DNA of 64,000 bases, taken from positions 1 through 64,000 of the forward strand of contig JAFQLQ010000022.1 of assembly GCA_017414505.1 (NCBI GenBank). The letters are read 5' to 3'. The translations under genes and the position numbers were made by a program. The notes below the pieces were generated by a model that worked only from the letters and a program-made list of their open reading frames with translations, made no database searches and had not been told where the DNA came from. How positions within the stretch are numbered: the stretch's first letter is position 1; each line of letters opens with the position of its first letter. Shown here piece by piece: positions 45,184 to 55,717 of the stretch. This DNA is from Clostridia bacterium. Its GTDB lineage: Bacteria > Bacillota > Clostridia > UMGS1840 > HGM11507.

Positions 45184-46131
45184 ATGAAATTATTACATAA
45201 TATAACAGCAAAAAAACCTGTTGTAAGAGAAAAATACGATAAAGCTGAGGTAGTACAGTGTTACCTTATGATAGGATTGCAGATTATCGGGCTTCTGCTT
45301 GTTACTCTTTATCCTATATGCTGGGCTATCCGTCTTGCCTGGTATTATTATGACGGTGTTTTATCCTCAACACGTTTTGTGGGATTTGAAAATTTTATAA
45401 CAATATTTACAAAAGATACGGTTTACTGGAGAACATGGCTAACAACAATTAAATTTACTCTGATGAAATTGCCGATAGAGCTTCCGTTTGCAATGTTTAT
45501 TGCATTGCTTCTTAATGCAAAAATAAAAGCAAAAGGCTTTTTCAGATCTGTTTTCTTTTTGCCAACTCTGATAGGTTCGGCAATTATAGGTGTAATATTT
45601 TTCAGCTTGTTCGACTATTTCGGAATAATGAATGCAATTTTGAAATCACTTGGTATAATTTCTTCAAGTATAGACTGGTTTGCAGATCCTTCTAAAGCTA
45701 TGCTTGTGCTTGTACTGGGCTCGGTATGGAGTACATTCGGTTCAAACGTGCTTTATTTTCTTGCGGCACTTAAAAATATCCCCTCAGAGGTGTATGAATC
45801 TGCCGATCTGGACGGAGCATCAAAGTTTGTGGTATTCTTTAAAATAACCCTGCCGATGATTGCACCTATTTTACAGATGATTTTGCTTTTATCCATAAAC
45901 GGAACACTTCATGTAGGCGATTTTGTGCTTGTAATGACTGCAGGTGGGCCTTCGGGTTCAACACATACGGTTATGTCTTATATTATTAATTCATTTGTTC
46001 CCGGATTTGCAGTTGAACAGGGCGTAAATATAGGCTACGGTTGTGCACTTTCTCTTGTAACATCAGTATTTATGACAATTATTGCAATTGCTTATATGAA
46101 GATTAGCACAAGACTTGCAAATATGTATTAA
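45184..46131 (+). CDS. Sugar ABC importer permease, MalF type
   Basis: The 315-residue permease has six membrane helices and the EAA loop ESADLDGASKFVVFFKITLP, which docks with the ATPase. The N-terminal QCYLMIGLQIIGLLLVTLYP helix is typical of CUT1 permeases of the MalF/UgpA type. It lies 9 bp after the binding-protein gene and 12 bp before its partner permease. Confidence 0.93.
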   Translation: MKLLHNITAKKPVVREKYDKAEVVQCYLMIGLQIIGLLLVTLYPICWAIRLAWYYYDGVLSSTRFVGFENFITIFTKDTVYWRTWLTTIKFTLMKLPIELPFAMFIALLLNAKIKAKGFFRSVFFLPTLIGSAIIGVIFFSLFDYFGIMNAILKSLGIISSSIDWFADPSKAMLVLVLGSVWSTFGSNVLYFLAALKNIPSEVYESADLDGASKFVVFFKITLPMIAPILQMILLLSINGTLHVGDFVLVMTAGGPSGSTHTVMSYIINSFVPGFAVEQGVNIGYGCALSLVTSVFMTIIAIAYMKISTRLANMY

Positions 46132-46143
46132 GGAGGTACAAAT

Positions 46144-46995
46144 ATGAAAAAGACAAAAATGAAAAATCTGCTTCCTGTATACATATCGCTTTTTGTACTG
46201 ATGGTAATTGTGTTGTTTCCGCTTATTTATACGCTTTTGGCATCGCTTAAATCGCAGATGGAATTCTTCAATTCTGCGGATAAGCTTTTCCCCGAAAAAG
46301 CAACTCTGGTAAATTATAAATCCGTTCTCACATCAGACAGAATTGATCTTAAAACGATGCTTTTTAACAGTACATATTACACTATTTGCTGTGTGGTAAT
46401 AAATCTTATTGCATCGGCAATGAATGCATATGTTTTTGAACGTGGAAGATTTCCGGGTAAAAAGATAATTTTTACGGTTTTCTCATCCCTTATGTTTATA
46501 AATATGGGTTCGATTACCGTATATCCGCTGTTTGATATTTTAAATGCAATACATCTTAACAGGTCGCTTCTGGGATTAATAGTTATAAAGCTTCTCGGCA
46601 TACCAATTGTGTATATAGTTCTTGTAAGAAGCTATGTGGCAACTATTCCCAAAGAGCTTGACGAGGCGGCGAAAATTGACGGATGTTCATTTTTCGGCAT
46701 ATTCTGGAGAATTATACTCCCGGTGTTAAAACCTATTCTCGCAACAGTAGGAGTGCTTTCTTTCAACGCCTCCTGGAATGAATATCTTATGCCTTCAATA
46801 TTCACTCTTTCAAACCCGAAACAGCAGACTCTTATGGTAGGTATTTATGCTCTTAAATCAACCGGAGAATCTGCCGCCAACTGGGGACTTATGCTTGCTG
46901 CCGCGGTTATAGCACTCATTCCTGTGCTTGTTGCTTTTATATTCGGTAACAGATATTTTATTGACGGAATTACAGAAGGCGCAGTAAAAGGTTAA
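46144..46995 (+). CDS. Sugar ABC importer permease, MalG type
   Basis: The 283-residue permease has six membrane helices and the EAA loop LDEAAKIDGCSFFGIFWRII. It ends in FIFGNRYFIDGITEGAVKG, the standard MalG/UgpE C-terminus that contacts the ATPase. It forms the translocation pore with the preceding permease. It is the last gene before a strong terminator. Confidence 0.93.
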   Translation: MKKTKMKNLLPVYISLFVLMVIVLFPLIYTLLASLKSQMEFFNSADKLFPEKATLVNYKSVLTSDRIDLKTMLFNSTYYTICCVVINLIASAMNAYVFERGRFPGKKIIFTVFSSLMFINMGSITVYPLFDILNAIHLNRSLLGLIVIKLLGIPIVYIVLVRSYVATIPKELDEAAKIDGCSFFGIFWRIILPVLKPILATVGVLSFNASWNEYLMPSIFTLSNPKQQTLMVGIYALKSTGESAANWGLMLAAAVIALIPVLVAFIFGNRYFIDGITEGAVKG

Positions 46996-47011
46996 ATAAA
47001 GATATGAAAAT

Positions 47012-47045
47012 ATCGCTGACAAAGCAGATGTCAGCGATTTTTTTT
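47012..47045 (+). terminator. Terminator of the first transporter operon
   Basis: ATCGCTGACA (47012-47021) pairs with TGTCAGCGAT (47029-47038), followed by eight T. Confidence 0.95.
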
Positions 47046-47167
47046 GCGTCAGAATCTTAATAAAGAGAAAAGAGAACTGAATTTTGAGAATAGAAAGCCA
47101 AATTAAGTTATGGTATTATTAGTATTGTAATGTGAGATAATGTCTGATATTGAAGGAGGAAATCCAA

Positions 47168-48889
47168 ATGTTTCTGATACCAAAACCGTTTAAAATAGAA
47201 CAAAGCGATGAAATATTTATTGGAAAAGGCGTAATTATTTCATCTCAAATTCGTGATGAAAGACTAAAAAAAGCAGTAAAAAAACTGCCTTTGTCCGAGT
47301 CGGGAATTCCGCTTTATATTACAGGAGAACAGGGTAGTGAAGAAGGTTATCGCCTGAGCATTACAAATAAAAGCATAAAGCTTGATGGCGATGGTGCACC
47401 CGGTGTATTTTACGGAATTCAGACTTTAAGACAGATTTTATCAAACAAAGAAATTTACTGTGCTGAAATAGAGGATAAACCGGGAAACAAATACCGTGGT
47501 TTTTATCACGATGTAACAAGAGGCAGGGTTCCCACTGTGGAAACTTTGAAAAAACTGATTGACAATATGGCTTATTACAAGCTTAATTCGCTTCAGCTTT
47601 ATGTTGAACACGCTTTCCCTTTTAAGGAAATGTACGGTACACTCAATGAATCAGAATATCTTTCTCCCGGAGAAATTCGTGAAATAGATGAATACTGTTG
47701 CGAAAATTTTATTGACTTAATTCCGTCGCTTGCAACCTGCGGACATATGTATGATATTCTGCAGCTTCCGGAAAATGCACATTTAAGAGAAATTGAAAAT
47801 TATGAACCCGAATATACTTTCTGGTATGAGAGAATGCTTCATCACACCCTTGATCCGGAAAATCCCGAAAGCCTAGAGCTTTCAAAGAGCAGAATTGACC
47901 AGTATATTCCGCATTTTCGCTCTGAATATGTAAATATATGCGGTGATGAGCCGACAGACTTAAAAATCGGCAAACACAAAGATGCGGATAATGATATGAT
48001 TTATTTTGATTTTATGGTAAAAATTATTGAACATATAAAATCAAAAGGGAAAAAAATTATGATGTGGGCAGACAAAGTATTTCTGGATAATATAGAAAGA
48101 CTTGATAAGCTTGCGGATGATATAACGCTTCTTTGCTGGGGATATGCAGCCGAACCGCCCGAAACACGTGTTTCAAGGCTTGAAAACCGCAAAAATCCAA
48201 AGTTGGTTTGTCCGTCAACCTCTTCGTATTTCAGGCTGGTTGAAAACGCACGTGTATCAGAAGCAAATATTTCCAAAATGGCGGAATACGGTGATAAATA
48301 CCATGCCGATGGAATGCTTAATACAAACTGGGGAGATTACGGACATCCCTGCAGTCTTGAGCTTTCTATGTTCGGAATGCTTGTTGGTGCGGAAAAATCG
48401 TGGAATTTTAAAAATGAAATTGGCGACAATTTCAAAAATGCCGTTGATCTGTTGCTTTATAAGAATCAATCAGGTACAGAATATCTGTTTGAGCTTAACC
48501 GATTGAATGAAATGGCGGAATTTTACAAATTTGTACGTTTGTATTCAAATCTTACCTGCAAAGGGCATATTGAATTTGAAAAACCTACAAAAGAGGAACT
48601 TGAAACGGCTTCTGCCGGATGTAAAAAAATATATGACAGATTGTTAAACGAGGTGTGGGAGGAAGAAGAATTCCGCAGGGAAATGATGATTTCTGCCGAG
48701 GGAATTGCAGTTACTGCAGAGCTTTATGCTAAAAATGACGGCTATCCCATAAAAAGATGGACAAACACCGAAAGCTGGCTTGCAAAATACCGTGAAAGCT
48801 GGCTTAAAAAGAACAAAGAATCTGAGCTTTGGAGAATAGAAAAAATATATCGTGATATGGAAAATTTAAATAGAAATGAGGAAAAGTAA
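47168..48889 (+). CDS. GH20 family beta-hexosaminidase-like enzyme, cytoplasmic
   Basis: The protein has 573 residues from the ATG at 47168; a TTG at 47150 would place the AAGGAGG site inside the gene. An N-terminal GH20b-like domain (about 1-110) contains GYRLSITNKSIKLDGDGAPG and GVFYGIQTLRQIL. The catalytic barrel follows, with RGFYHDVTRGRVPTVETLKK and the paired catalytic Asp260-Glu261 in NICGDEP. GH20 enzymes release terminal N-acetylhexosamine by substrate-assisted catalysis. The usual GGDE is CGDE here. It ends directly against the next start codon. No signal peptide, so it acts on imported oligosaccharides. Confidence 0.82.
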   Translation: MFLIPKPFKIEQSDEIFIGKGVIISSQIRDERLKKAVKKLPLSESGIPLYITGEQGSEEGYRLSITNKSIKLDGDGAPGVFYGIQTLRQILSNKEIYCAEIEDKPGNKYRGFYHDVTRGRVPTVETLKKLIDNMAYYKLNSLQLYVEHAFPFKEMYGTLNESEYLSPGEIREIDEYCCENFIDLIPSLATCGHMYDILQLPENAHLREIENYEPEYTFWYERMLHHTLDPENPESLELSKSRIDQYIPHFRSEYVNICGDEPTDLKIGKHKDADNDMIYFDFMVKIIEHIKSKGKKIMMWADKVFLDNIERLDKLADDITLLCWGYAAEPPETRVSRLENRKNPKLVCPSTSSYFRLVENARVSEANISKMAEYGDKYHADGMLNTNWGDYGHPCSLELSMFGMLVGAEKSWNFKNEIGDNFKNAVDLLLYKNQSGTEYLFELNRLNEMAEFYKFVRLYSNLTCKGHIEFEKPTKEELETASAGCKKIYDRLLNEVWEEEEFRREMMISAEGIAVTAELYAKNDGYPIKRWTNTESWLAKYRESWLKKNKESELWRIEKIYRDMENLNRNEEK

Positions 48890-49984
48890 ATGGATAAAAT
48901 ACCTGAGTTATTAACCACAATCAGCGGAGAGGTAATTGATAACGCTGTAGACTGGGAAAAATTCAGACGGGGAGAAATTCTTAATCTTTTTGAACAGTAT
49001 GTTTATGGGGTTCGTGATATCGAGCGTCCCGAAAATCTTTATTTCAACATTGAAAATGAAAAGAAAGAGTATGGAATGCTGATAAAGGAAATTGAAGGCG
49101 GATTCGATGATTTTTCTTTTCCTTTCAAGCTTTATCTGCCCGAAAATACAAAAAAACGTGTTCCGGTATTTGTGTTTGTAATGCACGAATATATGGAAAA
49201 CAATATTGTGATTGATAAAAAAGGAAATCTTATATGCGGAGTAAGCTGTGTTCCTGTTAAAGATATAACCGAAAGGGGATTTGGAATTGCAGTTCTTCCC
49301 ACACGCAGTATTTACCGTGACTGGAATCATCGTGCTAATTACCGGCACGGAATTTTTGCAGCGGTTAAGCCTGCATACGGACGCCGTAAAAATTCCTGGG
49401 CAACAATTTCTGCCTGGGCATGGGGTGCAAGCCGTGTTATGGATTATCTTGAAAGTGATAAAAATGTTGATTGCAGCAGTGTTGCCGTAATCGGTCATTC
49501 ACGAGGTGGAAAAACTGCACTTTGGGCGGCGGCTACCGATAATCGTTTCAAACTGGCAGTATCAAATAATTCCGGCTGTATGGGGGCGGCAATTCTTCGC
49601 GGAAAAGAGGGCGAGCACGCAAAGGATATAAATATGTCCGACTGGTTCTGTGAGAATTTTAAAGAATTCAGCGATTTTGAGAGCTTTCTGCCTGTTGATC
49701 AGCATATGCTTCTTGCCCTTATGGCTCCAAGATATATTTATGTAACCAGTTCGTCTGAGGATAGCTGGGCAGATCCTAAAGCGGAATTCAAAGCCTGCAA
49801 AATGGCTAATGAGGCATATGAACTTTATCTTGGAATGGCCGGACTTGTGGCACCCGGTGATGAGCCGGAACTTGAAAAGCCTTATCACGAAGGTCATATT
49901 GCATATCATATAAAAAAAGGCGGACACAGTATTACCAAGTATGACTGGGAAAAAATAATGGATTATTTTGATAAAATAAAATAA
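48890..49984 (+). CDS. CE15-like glucuronoyl esterase, cytoplasmic
   Basis: The 364-residue alpha/beta hydrolase has nucleophile Ser204 in VIGHSRGGKTALWAAA, the following SNNSGCMGAAI and a histidine in KKGGHSITKYDW. The blocks SAWAWGASRVMDYLE and HSRGGK are those of CE15, whose members cleave esters of glucuronic acid, for example 4-O-methyl-glucuronoyl links to lignin in wood. Intracellular members may act on other uronate esters. It has no signal peptide. It starts 1 bp after the GH20 gene and is probably translationally coupled to it. Confidence 0.78.
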   Translation: MDKIPELLTTISGEVIDNAVDWEKFRRGEILNLFEQYVYGVRDIERPENLYFNIENEKKEYGMLIKEIEGGFDDFSFPFKLYLPENTKKRVPVFVFVMHEYMENNIVIDKKGNLICGVSCVPVKDITERGFGIAVLPTRSIYRDWNHRANYRHGIFAAVKPAYGRRKNSWATISAWAWGASRVMDYLESDKNVDCSSVAVIGHSRGGKTALWAAATDNRFKLAVSNNSGCMGAAILRGKEGEHAKDINMSDWFCENFKEFSDFESFLPVDQHMLLALMAPRYIYVTSSSEDSWADPKAEFKACKMANEAYELYLGMAGLVAPGDEPELEKPYHEGHIAYHIKKGGHSITKYDWEKIMDYFDKIK

Positions 49985-50000
49985 CCGGGGTGAAAATGTT

Positions 50001-52289
50001 ATGAATCGTATTCCGATAAATTATGCGGAAGCAATAATAGAACCATTTTGGGACAGCGGTGAAAGCTATCCCGAACACGAAAAGTATTCAAGACTTGATA
50101 ACTACACCGTAAAATATTTAAACGGTGCATTGTGTTCCTGCGGGGCACAATGGTATGGTAATTTTGTTACAATTTCAAAACAACCTGTTTTTGATTACGC
50201 AGTTTCTCTTGAAAGATGCTGTGAGCTTGATATTGGCGGATATGATATATTACGTTTTTGTGTGGCGATGAGCTCCAAAGCAAAATGCAGAATTACTTGT
50301 GTTATAGATGGCAGGGAATGTAAAGTTACGGAATTTACCGGCATAGATAAGCGTTATGAATATGACGGCAAGATAAACGGAAAAAAGCTTACAAAAATAA
50401 AGCTTGAATTTATGAATCTTGAAAACGTTCCTACTACTACCGTGCTTTACTGGCTTGGTCTTGTAAATTCAGAAAAAGAAAAGGAAATGAAAAGTGCATC
50501 TAACGGTTTTGATACCGGGTGGGAGGGATGTTTTACTGAAGAGTTTGAGATTTCTCCTGCGACAGGTCTTTTCTTTGATGATAAAGAACTTGAAAAATTG
50601 CGAAGTAAAATGGAAACACCGCAGTTTAAGCCGATAATGGAGAAGCTTCGCAAGCAGGCAGATTCCCTTATGGAAATAGTACCCGAGGAACATATCGGGC
50701 AGTATTACAGATCGGGAAATCAGCAGGTTGGACGTTGTTACGAATATGGATATATGCAGTTTACGGACAATATGAGAATTCTTGCTTACGTGGGTATTCT
50801 GGACAGAAATACAAAAATGCTTAAAATGGCATGCCGTAATGCTCTTTCTTTGTGCTGTTACCGAAGCTGGGAAGATAATTTTATGTGCGATTTTCCGGGA
50901 AGCACATGGTCAAGAAGAAGCTTTGTGATAAGTGCATGCTGCAGTGCATGCGCCTTTGTGCTTGACCTTGCCGGCGATATGCTTACATGGCACGGAAAAA
51001 ATATTATATATAACGCTCTTGCCCTTAAAGGCCTTCCGCGTCTTGAATCGGATTTTAATATGATAGAGTACATCCGTCACTGTAATCAGGGTGTGGAATT
51101 CAGCGTTGGAAGACTTTCGGCACTTATTGCACTCAGCAGTAAATATCCGCGGTATAAAAAACGCATTGACGAAGCGTGGAACGATTTGTGCGAAATATTA
51201 GACAGCTACATAACCAAGGATGGGGGAGCAAGAGAAGGTGCCGCATATTGGGATTATACTATTTACAGTGCAATACCGGCATTTATGATGATGTCGAGGT
51301 ATTATAATAAATCACTTTGCGAGGTTATTCCCGATTCGGTAAAACGCAGTGAAAAATATGCTCTGGCATGTCTTACTGATACTCCCGATTTTGAATTTAT
51401 TCCGTATAATGATGCCCATTATCACAAAAAGTATCAAATTGCCGTTGATATGCTTTTTTGTAAAATCGGAAAAAGTGATATATGGAAAGAAATGTATAAG
51501 AAGAATTTTAATCCGGATGAGCTTGGAAATGTGGTTGTTGCAACTATTCTTGCTCCTGAGTTTGAGGAAACAAGCGGAGCCGAAATGGACGATTTTATTA
51601 CTGTAAACGATGCAGGACAAACCTCTGTACGTTTCTGGGATGAAAAAACAGGAAAGGTTCATCTGCATCTTTTAAGCGGTGAAACCTACTTTGCTCACGC
51701 ACACAGCGATAAAGGTTCTTTTGTGCTTGAAGTGAATGGCGACAGTATTTTGATAGACAGAGGAACCGCACAGTACTGTTCCGGTCAGAATCTGGATGAG
51801 GCGCAGTATCATAATCTGCTTTGTCCGCTTGATGAAGCGGGAATACCCCTGAATCAGCCCCGTTTTGGTGGTCCCTATGCCGGTATAGTAACAAAAGCTT
51901 ATAAAGAGAATAATAGATTTTATTACGAAACAGATTTGAAAAAGGCCTGGAGCGAGGATGTTTTTGAAAAAAACATACGTAAAGTGGAAATGCCCTCTGC
52001 CGACAAGATAATTATTACTGATGAGGCAGAACTGAAAACACCGGGAAAAGTTATGTTTATTTTAAATACACACGGGGATATAAACCGTTTAAGCGAAACA
52101 GAGTTTGAAATAACCAAGGGGGCAGCGAGGCTTTTGGTTATTACTGAAAACCGTTTCGGCATCAGCGTTGAAACGGGGAAATTTGGCGTTGATGATGAGC
52201 TTAAAAGTGTAAACCGATTGTGCATTATTTCGGAAACTAAAAAAGAGCATCAACTTAAAACTGTTATAAAAATCGCTGAAAAATCTTAA
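50001..52289 (+). CDS. Heparinase II/III-family polysaccharide lyase, cytoplasmic
   Basis: The 762-residue protein has an N-terminal beta domain (about 1-160), an alpha/alpha toroid (about 180-500) and a C-terminal heparinase II/III beta-sandwich. The last part is recognised by YFAHAHSDKGSFVLEVNGDS followed by ILIDRGTAQYCSG, where the histidines and the VDPG-like turn are family marks. Relatives (PL12, PL15, PL17, PL21) cleave heparan sulfate, alginate or uronate oligosaccharides. There is no signal peptide, which suggests an exo- or oligo-lyase acting on imported material. It is followed by the second importer. Confidence 0.8.
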   Translation: MNRIPINYAEAIIEPFWDSGESYPEHEKYSRLDNYTVKYLNGALCSCGAQWYGNFVTISKQPVFDYAVSLERCCELDIGGYDILRFCVAMSSKAKCRITCVIDGRECKVTEFTGIDKRYEYDGKINGKKLTKIKLEFMNLENVPTTTVLYWLGLVNSEKEKEMKSASNGFDTGWEGCFTEEFEISPATGLFFDDKELEKLRSKMETPQFKPIMEKLRKQADSLMEIVPEEHIGQYYRSGNQQVGRCYEYGYMQFTDNMRILAYVGILDRNTKMLKMACRNALSLCCYRSWEDNFMCDFPGSTWSRRSFVISACCSACAFVLDLAGDMLTWHGKNIIYNALALKGLPRLESDFNMIEYIRHCNQGVEFSVGRLSALIALSSKYPRYKKRIDEAWNDLCEILDSYITKDGGAREGAAYWDYTIYSAIPAFMMMSRYYNKSLCEVIPDSVKRSEKYALACLTDTPDFEFIPYNDAHYHKKYQIAVDMLFCKIGKSDIWKEMYKKNFNPDELGNVVVATILAPEFEETSGAEMDDFITVNDAGQTSVRFWDEKTGKVHLHLLSGETYFAHAHSDKGSFVLEVNGDSILIDRGTAQYCSGQNLDEAQYHNLLCPLDEAGIPLNQPRFGGPYAGIVTKAYKENNRFYYETDLKKAWSEDVFEKNIRKVEMPSADKIIITDEAELKTPGKVMFILNTHGDINRLSETEFEITKGAARLLVITENRFGISVETGKFGVDDELKSVNRLCIISETKKEHQLKTVIKIAEKS

Positions 52290-52382
52290 TATTGTTTAAT
52301 ATATTATGAATTTTAAGAATATAAAATACAAAATATTTATGATAAAATTATTATATAAACAACAGAAAAGGAAATGAGGTAA

Positions 52383-53324
52383 ATGAATAATACTAACAAT
52401 GTAAAAACACACAGAAAAAAAAGCCTGAGAAGAATGCAGAATCTTCAGCTTTATTCCATGTGTGCTTTGCCGGTTCTTTTGATTTTTATTTTTAACTACA
52501 TTCCTATGGCGGGTCTTGTACTTGCTTTTAAGAATTTCAGGTATGATAAAGGAATGTTCGGAAGTCCGTGGGCGGGTATTGATAACTTCCGTTTCTTCTT
52601 TGAATCGGATTCATTTATAAAAATCACAAGAAATACACTTGGACTTAATGCACTTTTTATATTTCTTATAATTGTGTGCTCGGTGGCACTGGCTGTTACG
52701 CTGTTTCGAATAAACAGCCGCCGTGCAACCAAGGTTTATCAGACCGTTCTTATTACACCGCATTTTGTATCGTGGGTTGTAGCGGCATATATTGTTTATG
52801 CGCTTTTAAATCCTCAGTACGGTCTTATAAATCATCTGCTTGTAAAATTCGGCATTGAACCTATCGACTGGTATGCAATGCCAAAGGCATGGCCGGCAAT
52901 TTTATCAATAGCATACATATGGAAGCATATCGGGCTGGACAGTGTTATATATTATGCTGCACTTATGGGAATGGATTCGTCACTTATAGAAGCAGCTTCA
53001 GTAGATGGTGCAACCCGTTGGCAGCAAACACGTTTTGTTATAATTCCGCAGCTTACTGTTCTTATTGTTATTCAGACAATCCTGAAAATAGGCGGCATTT
53101 TCAGAGCGGATTTCGGTATGTTCTATCAGCTTACAAGAGATGTTGGTATGCTTTATGAAACTACCGATGTTATTGATACATTTATTTTCAGAACAATGCG
53201 TGTTGTAGGAAATATGGGAATGTCCTCGGCAGTAGGATTTTTGCAGTCCGTTGTCGGTTTTGTGCTTGTAATGGTAACCAACTATGTTTCCAAGAAAATT
53301 GACGAAGATTACGGATTGTTTTAA
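52383..53324 (+). CDS. Polysaccharide ABC importer permease, LplB type
   Basis: The 313-residue permease has six membrane helices. The N-terminal NYIPMAGLVLAFKNFRYDKG and the EAA loop EAASVDGATRWQQTRFVIIP are typical of the LplB/YteP group of oligosaccharide importers, which handle larger substrates such as rhamnogalacturonan or alginate oligomers. It begins 93 bp after the lyase gene, in AT-rich sequence where no convincing promoter is seen, and is 11 bp before its partner. Confidence 0.92.
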   Translation: MNNTNNVKTHRKKSLRRMQNLQLYSMCALPVLLIFIFNYIPMAGLVLAFKNFRYDKGMFGSPWAGIDNFRFFFESDSFIKITRNTLGLNALFIFLIIVCSVALAVTLFRINSRRATKVYQTVLITPHFVSWVVAAYIVYALLNPQYGLINHLLVKFGIEPIDWYAMPKAWPAILSIAYIWKHIGLDSVIYYAALMGMDSSLIEAASVDGATRWQQTRFVIIPQLTVLIVIQTILKIGGIFRADFGMFYQLTRDVGMLYETTDVIDTFIFRTMRVVGNMGMSSAVGFLQSVVGFVLVMVTNYVSKKIDEDYGLF

Positions 53325-53335
53325 GAGGTGCAGAA

Positions 53336-54220
53336 ATGATTAACAAACAAGATAAAAAGTTGAATTTTTTAAGTCATATTATTCTTATTGCTTTGAGTGC
53401 TCTGATAATATTACCGTTTATTATACTGCTCAGTGCATCTTTTTCCGGCGAAAAGGCTATCGCACATACCGGCTACAGTGTTCTGCCCAAAGCAATAACA
53501 CTTGATGCATATAAATATGTATTCAAAAATCCAAAAACAATAATTGATGCGTATGGTGTAACAATTTTTGTATCAACTGTTTATACAGTGCTTTCCACCT
53601 TTCTTATGGCGCTTTTGGCATATCCCCTTACAAAATCCACTATGAAAGGAAGAAACGCAATTAACTTCTATGTTTATTTTACAATGCTGTTTTCGGGCGG
53701 TCTTGTTCCAAGCTATATATTAATAACTCAGTATCTTCATCTAAATGATACAATATGGGTATATATACTTCCGGGGCTTGTAAGTCCGTGGTATGTATTT
53801 ATGATGAGAACATTCTTTAAAGGCATACCGGGAGAAATTTCCGAATCAGCATATGTTGACGGCGCAAACGAATACATAATATTTTTCAGAATTATTATAC
53901 CTCTTTCAAAGCCCGTTATTGCAACTGTTGCACTTATGATGTTCCTTACAAAATGGAACGACTGGATGACATCAATGCTTTACGTAAATAACGAATCACT
54001 TATGAGCCTGCAATATCAGCTTCAGAGAATAATGCAGAACATTCAGCTTCTTCAGTCTAACGAATCAGAAGCTCAGAACCTTGTGAATATTAAGGATATT
54101 CCGGGAGAAACGGCCCGTATGGCGATGGCAGTTGTTGCCGCAGGACCCGCTCTTATAATTTTCCCGTTTTTCCAGAAATATTTTGTAAAAGGCCTTACTG
54201 TTGGCAGCGTAAAAGGTTAA
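53336..54220 (+). CDS. Polysaccharide ABC importer permease, LplC/YtcP type
   Basis: The 294-residue permease has six membrane helices. The EAA loop is SESAYVDGANEYIIFFRIII and the C-terminus ends in FFQKYFVKGLTVGSVKG, as in LplC/YtcP proteins. It partners the preceding permease. The binding-protein gene follows after 32 bp, the reverse of the order in the first importer. Confidence 0.92.
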   Translation: MINKQDKKLNFLSHIILIALSALIILPFIILLSASFSGEKAIAHTGYSVLPKAITLDAYKYVFKNPKTIIDAYGVTIFVSTVYTVLSTFLMALLAYPLTKSTMKGRNAINFYVYFTMLFSGGLVPSYILITQYLHLNDTIWVYILPGLVSPWYVFMMRTFFKGIPGEISESAYVDGANEYIIFFRIIIPLSKPVIATVALMMFLTKWNDWMTSMLYVNNESLMSLQYQLQRIMQNIQLLQSNESEAQNLVNIKDIPGETARMAMAVVAAGPALIIFPFFQKYFVKGLTVGSVKG

Positions 54221-54252
54221 AATATATAAAAAACAAAAAGGAGATGTTTAAA

Positions 54253-55686
54253 ATGAAAAGAGTTTTAGCTCTTATTCTTTCCGTGGTAATGGTACTTGGA
54301 ATCACCGGCTGCGGAGGAGAGAAAAACACAGATTCCAGTGACATTCCGGTACTTAAATGGTATGTTCCCGGAGACAACTATCCCGGTCTTTCCGAGGTAC
54401 TGGAAGAGGCAAATAAAATTTCAGTTGAAAAAATCGGCGCTAAAGTTGATTTGCAGTTTATTGATACCGGAGCATTTGACGAAAGAATGCGAATGATTAT
54501 GGCTTCCGGTGAAAATTACGACTTATGCTTTACCGGTTACATCAACAAATATGTTAAAGCAGCAAGAATGGGAGGTCTTGAGCCTCTTGAAGAACTTCTT
54601 GAAACCACACCGGCTCTTAAGGAATCCATTCCGCAGTTCTTCTGGGACGGAGCAACAGTTGACGGAACAATTTATGCAGTTCCAAATCAGCAGATAGCAG
54701 CAGGCTATTTTGTTGCTACTGTTCCGAAAAGACTGGCAGATAAATACAATCTGGATGTGGATTCTATAACAGATTACCCTCAGTTAGAGCCATTTATGGC
54801 GGCTGTTAAAGAGGGCGAACCTGAAATTTACCCCTGGAGAAACGCAAATGCTTATTTCACCATTGGAGCACAGTACGAAGAGCTTTTAGCAGGTTTTGGT
54901 ATAAAACGCGGAACAGACAAGCCTGAGGTAGTGTTTATTGATGAACAGCCCGAATGGATTGCAGGCATGAACCTTCGTCATGAATGGTTTAATAAAGGAT
55001 ATATACGTCCCGATGTAGTTTCCGTAGGAAATGACACAACCGATTATCTTGCAGGAAAATATGCTATTAATATCAGTTCCTACAAGCCGGGTTGTGAAAT
55101 CAATTTTGAAAATACTATCGGCGAGCCGGTTGTAGTTACAAAAAATATCGGAAAACCTTATATTAAACAGTCTAACATTACATCAACATTTATTGGAATA
55201 AGCCGTAACAGTAAAAATAAGGAAAAAGCAATTAAACTTATAGAGCTTCTTAATACCGATAAGGAATACTACAATATGATTTGCTTCGGTCTGGAAGGAA
55301 AACATTATACAAAGATAGATGAAAACACAATTAAATTTGTGGAAAACAGTAACTATAAGCCGGATGCAGCATGGAAGTTCGGTAATCAGTTCAATGCTTT
55401 TGTTACAGAGGGTATGCCTGCCGATGTTTGGGAACAGACCAGAAAATTAAACGACGAGGCAGAGCTTTCTCCGTTGCTTGGTTTTATAACCGATACTTCA
55501 AAAATCGAAACAGAAATTTCCCAGTGTGAAACTGTTCGTAAACAGTACGGATTTGCATACTTTATGGGTGCGCAGAAGGTAGACGCAAGTTACGATGAAT
55601 ATATTAAACGTATGAAAGAAGCCGGAGCAGAAAAAATTGTAGCAGAAATGCAAAGACAAATTGATGAATTTCTGGCAGCTAAATAA
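54253..55686 (+). CDS. Polysaccharide ABC importer binding lipoprotein, LplA/YtcQ type
   Basis: The protein has 477 residues from the ATG at 54253, which is 9 bases after AAGGAG; an ATG at 54244 abuts that site. Lipobox ITGC carries Cys20. Mature-domain features are LKWYVPGDNYPGLSEVLEEA and GENYDLCFTGYINKYVKAAR. The tail has LSPLLGFITDTSKIETEISQ and ends in an amphipathic helix, the DUF3502 pattern of LplA-type binding proteins. It should capture the oligosaccharide for the two permeases upstream. Confidence 0.92.
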   Translation: MKRVLALILSVVMVLGITGCGGEKNTDSSDIPVLKWYVPGDNYPGLSEVLEEANKISVEKIGAKVDLQFIDTGAFDERMRMIMASGENYDLCFTGYINKYVKAARMGGLEPLEELLETTPALKESIPQFFWDGATVDGTIYAVPNQQIAAGYFVATVPKRLADKYNLDVDSITDYPQLEPFMAAVKEGEPEIYPWRNANAYFTIGAQYEELLAGFGIKRGTDKPEVVFIDEQPEWIAGMNLRHEWFNKGYIRPDVVSVGNDTTDYLAGKYAINISSYKPGCEINFENTIGEPVVVTKNIGKPYIKQSNITSTFIGISRNSKNKEKAIKLIELLNTDKEYYNMICFGLEGKHYTKIDENTIKFVENSNYKPDAAWKFGNQFNAFVTEGMPADVWEQTRKLNDEAELSPLLGFITDTSKIETEISQCETVRKQYGFAYFMGAQKVDASYDEYIKRMKEAGAEKIVAEMQRQIDEFLAAK

Positions 55687-55717
55687 TAAAATAATATAAT
55701 TTTGGAGGTTTATGAAA

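Noticed and set aside
47100-47150. Promoter before the GH20 gene
   Set aside because: TTAAGT and TGTAAT at 17 bp can be drawn, but both are poor matches in very AT-rich DNA, so I do not list it as a feature.
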